From the NCBI GenBank assembly GCA_001936135.1, contig CP012817.1, forward strand, positions 1,922,001-1,986,000: a DNA stretch of 64,000 nt, in the 5' to 3' direction. Source of the DNA: Saccharomycopsis fibuligera x Saccharomycopsis cf. fibuligera (Eukaryota > Ascomycota > Saccharomycetes > Ascoideales > Saccharomycopsidaceae). A program made the translations under genes and the position numbers. Positions 41,251 through 50,043 of this stretch are shown one piece after another. The notes below the pieces were generated by a model that saw nothing but the letters and a program-made list of their open reading frames with translations, had not been told where the DNA came from and searched no databases. Numbering within the stretch: the stretch's first letter is position 1; the number at the start of each line of letters is the position of its first letter.

Positions 41251-44123
41251 TTATACAATTTTCAGTATCTTACCCTCACCTATGGTAATACCATCTCTTC
41301 TAAACACCACTCTTCCTAACCTGTTGTTGCTGTCATAAGTTAATAACGGCAATGGTCTAGGACTCTTGGCGCTCTCGTCAATAAGTTCCACTTCAACTAC
41401 TGCACTTTTATAGGATCCCAAATGCAAAATTCTCTTTTTTTTCTTTTTCGTATCCAAAGTGGAAATAAATTTAGTAATCTCTGCTGGTCTTTCATTTCCT
41501 CCAGAATGAAGTAAGACTTTTGCGCCTGGTAATAATGGATGTTCACGCAAATCGAAAAGTTTAAGTTCACACTCGAATTTCGTGGTGGGTGGTATTGGTT
41601 GATCAATATTAGACACTAAATCGCCTGGTTTTATCAAATCCACATTGACTTTAAGTTCTTCTTTCGCCTTTTTATCCTTGAAAACCAAAGAAATGTTATT
41701 ATCGTATTTTACAGCATAATCTCTTTCTTTGTAAACTTCAAGTTCTTTGCCGCTTACGCTCTCTGAGGTTCTGATAGAATCGATCTGCAAATAAACACCA
41801 GCAGGCGATACTAAAATCGTTTCCCCTGGTTGAATAATCCCACTGTTTACTCTTCCAACAAGTGCAAATTCACTAGATTGGTGAAAGTCAAGATTCACAT
41901 CTGCTATTTGGAAGCTGAATTTTTCATTAAGAACGGACTTGTTCTCTGCTCTGTTTTCCACATTAAGTTGAATGGCTTCATTTTCTAATACCTCTAAAAG
42001 AGTAGGCTTTGGTTTTGGATACCATGAAGCTAATTTTGAGTCTGAAGGTCGAGTAACAACATTAGTTCCATCTATCCCGGAGACTGGTACAAATACTAAC
42101 TGACCAGCCTCAAATCCAACATCTTTGACTAAATATTCTTGTAAACGGGACTTAATATCATTAAATCTAGACTCATCATAGTCCACCATGTCAAGCTTAT
42201 TTAAAACAATGACTAATTTTCTTAACCCAAGGCAATACGATAGTAAAGCATGCTCTTTAGTTTGCCCATCATAACTAAACCCACTTTCAAACTCATCATA
42301 GTTCGAATCAATAATCAATAAACCAATGTCGGCTTGAGAAACACCATTAATCATTCTTGGAACGTAATCTTTATGCCCTGGGGCATCAATAATGATAAAA
42401 TTTGCCTTATTTGTGCTTACTGAAGTGGTACAAATGTCAACTGTGACACCTCTTGATCTTTCTTCAGTAGTTTGATCCATAATCCAAGCCAAGGCAAAAG
42501 ATTTTTTACCACTTTTTGCTGATTCATCTTCAAGTTTTTTCAAAAACTTTTTGTCAACCTTGTTTAGCGATTTCAAAAACATTCCCATCAACGTCGATTT
42601 TCCTGCGTCAACATGACCAATGACAGCAAATGATAAGTTTGGTTTGTGTTCACCATGGGAATCAAGTTGTGAAACAATCTTTTTGATATCAATAGTTTTC
42701 TTTGGCTTGGTCGCCTTTGGCTTAATATTCAAGTTATTGAGACTAGAAGCAACGTTTTCCATATCTTTATCCTTTGCGTCTTTTTTAATTACATTACTAT
42801 GTTGAGCTTGAGCTTCTAATACTTTGTCGTCCGGACTCTTGCCTAAAAAATTTTCTTTGATCTTATTCTTGTTAGCAACTAAAATGCGATTGTTAGTCAA
42901 GACCTGCGTCACTGGTAAGTAGATACCTTGTAAAAATGCGTCATAATTGCGTAGCTTTTCGACAATGAGACTATCTTCTTTCGCTTTGACGGCAAAGACA
43001 GACATCGGAGATATGGCTTTGTTTGATAGTAAAGTACTTTTCGTTTGAAATCTTAAAAATAAAGATTCAACTTCTTCATTGTTGTTCTTTGAAAAAGTTT
43101 CTGTTGATGGAGCAGTTTTCCGCGTTTGAGATTGCGATGGTTGCAGTTTAGCTATTTCCGCTGGTGAATGTGATTTAGCTTCTGCCCTCTTTTCTCGTAT
43201 TTTTTCCAAAAGAGAGCTTTTTGATGATCTATTTTGAGATTTTGTATTATCAACAGCTGAAGGTAACTTTATTTCTGATAATAATGGGGTTGATTTTCCC
43301 TTGGCAGCTCTCAAAGCCGCTAGTTTAGAAAGTTTGGACCCGGTGAAACCGTTGAAATTAGATGTGCTTATTGAAGGGTTGTCAACAGGACTTGGGGTGC
43401 GAGAGCTTTGCTGTGAGAGTTGTTGTTTTCCTGATGCTGCATTTTTCTTCAAACTAAGATTCTCCAATATCGATATTGAGCTTGGAGTCTCAGATTTACT
43501 ACTATCAACAGAACTAACTAAATTATGCCTTCCCATTAACTCTAGACCACTAGATCTTTTGGTTTTCGCTAAAGCAGCCAACTTTGATTCTTAGAAAAAT
43601 AAATGTTAGCAACTCGCAAACCACCTACAATATTGAATTATCTGTTTTCTTCGATTTCTCAAAAGTTTTCCTCTCTAGTCTCTCTTGCCAAAACAAAGCC
43701 ATAAAAAAAGCAACTGCAAGAAATCAGAAAAAAAAAGTTCGCAACATTTAATCAAGTCAAACATACCTTTAACTGGGGCTTTAGTACTCGGCTTCTTCTT
43801 GAATTTTTCTGCAATTTGGATGTGGTTAGTATAACTGATCGATTAATTGGGATGAATTCACTGCAAAATAACATACTCTTCAAGTTTTTCACTGTTTCCG
43901 GTACATCTAAATAACATTCCCAAAGCTCATTATACATGTCATCGTAGTCGAAGCCAGTATAGTCTGACAATTGCTTTTTCACTTCTGGGATCAACTGATT
44001 GATCTTCTCGTCATCCTCTGGGGTAATCTCTTCATTAATATCATCATCGTATTCCTCGTTTGCGTAGTCATGGAGATCATCATCATTTATAAAGTTTGAC
44101 ATCCTGCTGGCACTGTTGTGCAT
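41251..44123 (-). CDS. HBS1: Ribosome-rescue GTPase Hbs1 (three exons; possible Hbs1/Ski7 locus)
   Basis: Hbs1 with Dom34 splits ribosomes stalled on mRNA. I reconstruct three exons: 44123-43877, 43808-43767 and 43589-41251, giving 875 aa. Exon 1 encodes the HBS1 N-terminal domain (LIPEVKKQLSDYTGFDYDDMY). After splicing, it continues KKKFKKKPSTKAPVK, as in yeast Hbs1. Exon 3 holds a disordered linker and the eEF1A-like GTPase: IGHVDAGKST (P-loop), DAPGHKDY, NKLD, then two beta-barrels (EFALVGRVNSGIIQPGE; VLLHSGGNERPAEI). Introns are 68 and 177 nt. The frame beginning at 43581 uses TTG and is only the third exon. In-frame ATGs at 44123 and 44102 (MSNF) are both possible starts. Intron 2 contains an extra strong acceptor, which matters because single HBS1/SKI7 genes in some yeasts are alternatively spliced. 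Confidence 0.93.
43590..43766 (-). other. HBS1: HBS1 intron 2 with an internal alternative acceptor
   Basis: 177 nt, donor GTATGT at 43766. The in-frame acceptor TCTAAG ends at 43590 with branch TGCTAAC at 43605-43611. A stronger-looking acceptor TTCTTGCAG, preceded by a T-rich tract, ends at 43714. Its use would add 29 codons before a TAG. Confidence 0.8.
43809..43876 (-). other. HBS1: HBS1 intron 1
   Basis: 68 nt with donor GTATGT (43876), branch TACTAAC (43825-43831) and acceptor TTGCAG ending at 43809. Splicing restores the Lys-rich sequence typical of Hbs1 after its N-terminal domain. Confidence 0.92.
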
Positions 44124-44466
44124 GGAGCTAAAGTATCTATTAATGGTTAACAGTGTAAAGCAATCAATTGATTCCACATCTTCACCACACAGTAAATATG
44201 TCGCCGCCTTACTTTTACTTCACGCTCGGCATTATAGAAAGAGCAGTCGTGGTGCCCTCAATATACGTTACCCGTGTATATAGTTGCTTCATGCACTCTA
44301 AAGTATAATAAATCATAATGGTTATTGTACTACGAAACAATTATAAACTATAACTACAATTTGCGGAACGCACAAACACATAAACAGAATTTTTTACTTG
44401 TCAGCTATAACAAGCTTGGCTGTATGCAATATAACTTCATGACTGCAAGGAGCAAAAAATGATACG
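44124..44466. other. Intergenic region between AXL1 3' end and HBS1 start
   Basis: 343 bp, holds the HBS1 promoter and AXL1 3' UTR. No element recognised. Confidence 0.55.
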
Positions 44467-47400
44467 TCAATGTATCGCAGGATGTTCAGCATGAAAAGTA
44501 TCAAGATTATTGATTTCCTCGAGTTCAATACCGACATCCTTTGATCTCGAGCTTTGATTTTTTATTGATGATGGAGATTTAATGTTGGGGATACTAGCGT
44601 TACTTTTGAGGACTATTCCAAGTTTTTGGAACACATTTTTCAAAATTATTGATATAACTCTTGCCTTTTGGCCGTTTTTTATAAAATGTTTGAAAAGCGC
44701 TTTGATAATTTTTGCCTGGTTGTTGTCATTCTGACTGACAATTTCATGAAGCTTGTCTCTAGAGATGGAAAGATTATTTATCATTAGCAATGCCTCAATT
44801 TGAGAAGTTATCAATTCGGTTATCTGCTCTTTGTTGTGATGTTGTGATGTATCTTTGTTGACCCAAATTGATAGTTTTGAAAGACTTTTTGAATAAATAG
44901 AGATCTTTTGGTGCCAGTAATTCATAAACTGCTGTTTAGTCAAATTTTTCACAATCATCAAATCAATGTCATAGCCGCTGTTAGGAATTGATGACTTAGA
45001 ATAATCTGATCTCAAAGTTTGAAACCGATAGGTGCTAGAAATTATTTCATCCCAAAGGATAAAATGCTTGTTGGCCAACTCTGTATTCAAATTACTTAAG
45101 CAGCCTCCTGTTTTCACCATTGATAAATGTGTCATATTTTCTAAAGTTTTAGTATTATCGGTTTTAGCTCCATGGGAAAAATTAGCAAACTGCTTAATAT
45201 TTGTTTCATTTAAGTTTTTATAGAATAAATTGCTATTACTTTTCTGTCCAAAACCGGTTTCTTCACGGATAAATGTTTTCAAAAATGCATATTTGATCGT
45301 TTCATTGAATTCATCCTCAGTATAGCTTTCCCATTTAGCTTCAAGCTCACCTAAAAAATCCTTTATCTCTTGTTCTAAAAATGATGGTTTGTGGTTGCCA
45401 CTAACTATTGAAAAATGGATTCCTATAGTTGCGCTATAAATCCTCATACCAGCTAAAACCACATACCCTAGTTGCCGCTTTGTGCGGAGCTCCGAGATAG
45501 CTTCCAAAGAAATCAAGAATCCAATAAGCTTAGTCATGGTTCTATCCAAAACGCTATCTTTGGGTCCTGTTTGAATAAAAAATACTATACTGTTGGTCAA
45601 GTCTTCAGAATTGGCTTTATAATACAAATTTGATCCTGGTTTGATAAAATGAGTTGTTGGCACGGTATGCTGTGGCTTTTTAGTGTTTCTGTTTTGGCAC
45701 TTAGACAACTCCATATGTTTTGATATCTTATTGAGACTGTATGAGACCTTAGTTGCCATGTTTATATCCACATCGCCTTGAAGGAAAATATTTGTGAACA
45801 ATTGATTATGAAAAAACTCTGTTACCAAGGCAGCAATATCTTCAAATGTGTTTTCTTCAAGTTCAGCTAGTCTTTCCTTGATGCCAAAAGAGCGCTCTTC
45901 CAAAATCACCACACTTCCAGCTGTTGCTAACTGAAGGGAATTTTGAGTTGCTAAATCATTATAAAAATTCTTGATTTTCAATCGTGCTTGAAAATAATCT
46001 TTATCGCTGACAACTTCTGTAAAATTTGTACTCAAAACTTTGAAGTCTTGAAGTATGGTATTTATCAATGTATCAATTCCGTCATTGAACCCGCCAACAA
46101 TTACACCGATTCTTACGTCGTTTTTGCTCGATGTAATTAAATTCCAGCTATATCCGAGCACCTCGCTGGGGTAAAGTTTCAGAGCAAGCCGCAGATTGAA
46201 AACTTCACACAAAATCTCTAGTGAGACAATTGCTGCAGCTGTTGTTTGCATTTCAATACTCGCCATGTCCCATGATATTAAGCATTTGCCTTGATACTTA
46301 TTAGAATTTTCTATTTTGTACCATAGCTGATGCAAGTTACTTTTCGAAACTAACTTTGGAAAGGTATCAAGTAGCGCAGCTTTGTTGTTGTCGAAACCTA
46401 GCAATATATTCAGTGATCTTTCATAGCATTTAGTAAACATTTGGCTCATCAATTGATAATTTTTGCCTATTTCCGTAATGAACATGTTACTAGGAAATAA
46501 TAGCAAGCTATTAGTGTCTTCAAGTATGCGATCTTGAAAATTAATTTGTCGGCTTAACTCTTTAACGTTGACTTTATAATACTTGTAAGAAAACCCAAAG
46601 TTGAGGTCTTTGTATATCCCATAACCTTGGTCTTGTTTAAACTTTTGACTTTGGCTAAAAATGTAGTAGTCGTCAGTTTTGAAAATTAGCTTATTTTGAG
46701 AAATTATTTCATCGTCACCATATATTAAAAGATTCATGTTATTCATGTTGCAATTGCTAAGAACAAACTGTTGCATTTCAGAAGCTAGAGATTCCCACCA
46801 TTTATTGCAATATTCCGACTCACCATAGAAGCCTCGAAAGCCATGCAAACTGCTCCAACTAGGCGATCCTTTGAGAAGCCACTCGCTTCCTAATATGTTG
46901 ATGTTCTGTTGCATGTTGAATGCATAATCTGATGCTTGATCCATTGCAGACTCGTTAAAGTCAGAGTAAAGATAATTAGTTTGGCTTATCGCAAAATGCT
47001 CAGAAAGGTATCTAGCTAGAGTGGTGCGATTTTTATTCAGCAAATTCTTGGAAGTTTTAAAACTCAATTGAACGGCGCTCAATATCACCGCTATAATGTA
47101 ACTGAGCATGTATACTCCTGACTTTTTAAGTTTCATTTCTATTAAAAGAAAATGGCACCCTTGATGAATCTCTGATACATAGCAGCAAAGCAGGTCAATT
47201 AATGATTTTTGTTTTAATAAGTGGAAAAGGGAGGAGTCATGTTCAGAACCAAAAATTGATACTATTGCTTCAGAGAATAGAGAAATTTTTTTGAAAGCCA
47301 TAGCATCTTTGTGGTCATGGATAATTGGGAATGCTAGTCTTATGGTATTTTTCAGAGATTTTACTACTTTCTCATTATACTTTATAAAAATGCATCTGTT

Positions 47401-48255
47401 CAATTCTTGTTTTCTGAAAGGCAGTGTATTATACTTGTAGCTGTCCTCTAAGATATGAAATTCTTCTAGTTGTGATGGAAGTGAGTCTTGTTGCAAACCT
47501 GAAAAATTACCAAAATCAAAGTGCTTGATTGCTAATTTTTGCAAAATATTTGAGGATTGTGGCCCTTTTATAACTAGAGTGAACTTATCTGGAGTATAAT
47601 ACTTTTTGAAGTAATTTACTACTGCTTCGTTCAAATTGTTTTTATCCTCAAGATGTTGACTACTCAATGTGTCCAAATTTCCTGTAGCAAATCTATTAAA
47701 TACACTGTCTGGATTAGAGAGTAATCTCAAAGCATGCAAAAACACTTTGCTTAATTTATGCTTGTTATCTAAATGTTCATTATTTATTGCGTAGACTTCT
47801 TTTTTGAGGTAGACTGGAGGAAACAACGGGTTTTGCAAAATATCTGCGAAAACATCTAGCGACTGATCCAAAACTTCATAATCATTATTAGGGCAATTCA
47901 TCTGGTAATAAAAGCAAGTTGTTTCACCACTAGTATATGCATTAATGGCACCACCGTTTGTTGAAGTTATCATTTTCTGCAAATGATTGACTTTAGGGTA
48001 CTTCTTGGAACCAAGCAAGATTGTATGTTCACAAAAATGAGCAAGCCCAGGGATATCTGGTGGATCATTATTAGCTCCCAGGGCAACTGCAAGAGCAACA
48101 GAAGAAACGTCATCTGTTGGATCTGAAATAAGTAAAGTAAGTAAACCATTGGGTAGTTGAATGAATTTGTAGGATCTATTAGAAAGCCCAATGGGGATAG
48201 ATAATTTAACTTCGAATTTTCGAATTTTTGAAATTCTAGTGTTTGTTAATGACAT
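44467..48255 (-). CDS. AXL1: M16 insulin-degrading-type metalloprotease Axl1
   Basis: 1262-aa inverzincin. In S. cerevisiae, Axl1 makes the N-terminal cut in a-factor precursor and is needed for the axial budding pattern. The zinc motif HFCEH lies at residues 73-77, with the downstream acidic ligand helix EVYAINNEHLDNKHK. The N-terminal block (SIPIGLSNRSYKF, LPNGLLTLLISDPTDD) matches Axl1 more closely than the shorter housekeeping paralogue Ste23, as does the total length of about 1200 aa. The four M16 half-domains continue to the end (GSVVILEERSFGIKERLAEL; RQLGYVVLAGMRI in the third quarter). Cys between His and Glu in HxCEH is shared with Axl1. The ATG at 48255 abuts an 18-bp triple repeat. 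Activity in mating is inferred, not seen. Confidence 0.85.
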   Translation of the reverse strand: MSLTNTRISKIRKFEVKLSIPIGLSNRSYKFIQLPNGLLTLLISDPTDDVSSVALAVALGANNDPPDIPGLAHFCEHTILLGSKKYPKVNHLQKMITSTNGGAINAYTSGETTCFYYQMNCPNNDYEVLDQSLDVFADILQNPLFPPVYLKKEVYAINNEHLDNKHKLSKVFLHALRLLSNPDSVFNRFATGNLDTLSSQHLEDKNNLNEAVVNYFKKYYTPDKFTLVIKGPQSSNILQKLAIKHFDFGNFSGLQQDSLPSQLEEFHILEDSYKYNTLPFRKQELNRCIFIKYNEKVVKSLKNTIRLAFPIIHDHKDAMAFKKISLFSEAIVSIFGSEHDSSLFHLLKQKSLIDLLCCYVSEIHQGCHFLLIEMKLKKSGVYMLSYIIAVILSAVQLSFKTSKNLLNKNRTTLARYLSEHFAISQTNYLYSDFNESAMDQASDYAFNMQQNINILGSEWLLKGSPSWSSLHGFRGFYGESEYCNKWWESLASEMQQFVLSNCNMNNMNLLIYGDDEIISQNKLIFKTDDYYIFSQSQKFKQDQGYGIYKDLNFGFSYKYYKVNVKELSRQINFQDRILEDTNSLLLFPSNMFITEIGKNYQLMSQMFTKCYERSLNILLGFDNNKAALLDTFPKLVSKSNLHQLWYKIENSNKYQGKCLISWDMASIEMQTTAAAIVSLEILCEVFNLRLALKLYPSEVLGYSWNLITSSKNDVRIGVIVGGFNDGIDTLINTILQDFKVLSTNFTEVVSDKDYFQARLKIKNFYNDLATQNSLQLATAGSVVILEERSFGIKERLAELEENTFEDIAALVTEFFHNQLFTNIFLQGDVDINMATKVSYSLNKISKHMELSKCQNRNTKKPQHTVPTTHFIKPGSNLYYKANSEDLTNSIVFFIQTGPKDSVLDRTMTKLIGFLISLEAISELRTKRQLGYVVLAGMRIYSATIGIHFSIVSGNHKPSFLEQEIKDFLGELEAKWESYTEDEFNETIKYAFLKTFIREETGFGQKSNSNLFYKNLNETNIKQFANFSHGAKTDNTKTLENMTHLSMVKTGGCLSNLNTELANKHFILWDEIISSTYRFQTLRSDYSKSSIPNSGYDIDLMIVKNLTKQQFMNYWHQKISIYSKSLSKLSIWVNKDTSQHHNKEQITELITSQIEALLMINNLSISRDKLHEIVSQNDNNQAKIIKALFKHFIKNGQKARVISIILKNVFQKLGIVLKSNASIPNIKSPSSIKNQSSRSKDVGIELEEINNLDTFHAEHPAIH

Positions 48256-48308
48256 TGATTATTCTAGAGCAGTTGATTATTCTAGAGCAGTTGATTATTC
48301 TAGAGCAG
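48255..48308. repeat. 18-bp tandem repeat, 3 copies, abutting the AXL1 start codon
   Basis: Three perfect copies of TTGATTATTCTAGAGCAG on the plus strand. The array overlaps the first base of the AXL1 ATG and fills the adjacent 5' leader. A poly-A run (48332-48352) follows. Confidence 0.95.
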
Positions 48309-48601
48309 TATGTTTTACAACAAGAACAGACAAAAAAAAAAAAAAAAAAAAAAGAAGAAACCCCTAAAAAACAACGAAAGTAATCAATTATTACAGTATA
48401 AAAAAAGAAGAAAAAAAAAAGAAAAAGAGAAGGAAAGGTCTGTTATGGATGGAAATAGGAATTGTCTGTTATAATGTTGAAGAAAAATTGATGTATGCCA
48501 TTAATTTCCTAATTGGGCAATCTCAATAGAGGTGCCAACTTAAAGTCCGAATCCAGAAAATGACAATCAAAACTTTGTGCACGCAAGCTATAAGGGTATT
48601 C

Positions 48602-48606
<5 letters not shown>

Positions 48607-48636
<30 letters not shown>
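48607..48636. repeat. Poly-A homopolymer, 30 bases
   Basis: Uninterrupted 30-base A run in the AXL1/transporter promoter region, a likely nucleosome-free tract and length-variable site. Confidence 0.93.
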
Positions 48637-48638
<2 letters not shown>

Positions 48639-49707
48639 TATCTAGCAGTTGAGAAAAGAAGGTACATTCTGTGCAGCGGCTATAATTAATGAACTTTATC
48701 TTTATTATATGGTACCAGCTATACCCAATATGTTGCAGCAGAATTTTGTCAACGGATTTCCTGATTACAAAAATATGTCAATTGTGTGACTAGAATGTTA
48801 AACATCCAAACACACTATAATTCTTACAGCTGTATGGATTTATTGGATTTTGCTTCTGTCTCACCTTAGTTTGCTTTTTTGTGCAAATTTACTCTTTTGT
48901 ATTGTGCAAATTTATTATAGCATATAGACTTTAAGTTTAAAATGTTAGAAATGCAAAACTGCATACCCTATTTAAAAATTGAACAAAGGAATTTGAAGTG
49001 TGATTATTCTCTCAAGTTAAATATGGCATTACTTTTGTATTTCTTCCACTCGTTCAAAGAAGAGCATGGAAATAGACTATCAGTTAGTGAGGCGGGCCAA
49101 TTAGATCGACGACCCCGCTTGATTTTTCTGATCGTGTGATTTCTATCAAACATGCGGAAAAAAATATTATTGCCGAGTATCGGAAACTTTAGATTCCTCC
49201 TTATCCCACTCTTTTGGGGAGTTTCTTCTCTGAACTTGTGAGTCTGTCTGTACAGAACGTAAGTAAAAAATAGCGGCCATCAGACACTTATGATGTCAAT
49301 TCTCTAATTGTAAGCAATATTGTTAATGTCGCAGCCTGAATTCAATCAACTGTGTCTTCTGTGTCTTTGATTTGCTCGTAGTGGATGCTGCACCGTGACC
49401 TAGTCAGATGATCACGGCGGTTTTTTCTCGGAGAGCTAACAAAGCTTGGCTTTAGAGCTTGGCAGCCGAGAAATCTTCGGCATAAACCGCAAATTTCAGA
49501 TTTTAACTCTAGGTTTTCTTAGCTTTCTCAGCTTTGTCTTGGTGAACATTGGATTCTATCAACGGCTCTTCGATGAATCAATCTACTTGGCTGTCCATTG
49601 CGATGCTGGGGAGCCTAGCTGAGCATTATTGGGGTGCTGGAATATTTGGTGCTGCTCACTGATTCCTCGGGGGCAATGATCTGCAGAAATCTGCGACATC
49701 TGGGGTC

Positions 49708-49715
49708 CACGTGGG
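49708..49715 (+). promoter_or_regulatory. Pho4-type E-box CACGTGGG
   Basis: CACGTGGG is the high-affinity form of the Pho4 site. It lies about 330 bp upstream of the SPX phosphate transporter ATG, a position typical for yeast activator sites. Cbf1 also binds CACGTG, so Pho4 use is an inference. Confidence 0.5.
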
Positions 49716-50043
49716 GCCCGATTAGGAAGGTAGCAGTTTAGCATCGCGGCCATAAAGAGACACAGAAAAAAAAAAGAAAAAAAAAAAAAAAAAAAGAAAG
49801 AAAAACGGAAAAACAGGCAGGACCCCAGACACTACATCTAAAAGGCTTTTCCTCACACGACCCAGTTCTTCTTTTAGTTATTCTTGTTAAGCTAATTCTA
49901 ATTCTTTTTCTTCGCTTAACGAACTAAGTTACCGTTGAGTGTGCAGCTACTTTTCAACATCGGAGACAGGCAAAGGCTATCTAACTAGCTACTTTCGTAT
50001 CTACCCTATCTAAATTTCGGTCCAAAAATAGTAGCTTCAAACA

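Larger units (their letters stand above)
48309..50043. other. Divergent promoter region AXL1/phosphate transporter
   Basis: 1.7 kb. Contains poly-A runs (48332-48352; 48607-48636, 30 A; A/G-rich 49764-49806), a moderately GC-rich patch (49380-49740) and a Pho4-type site (separate entry). No gene recognised. Confidence 0.6.
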
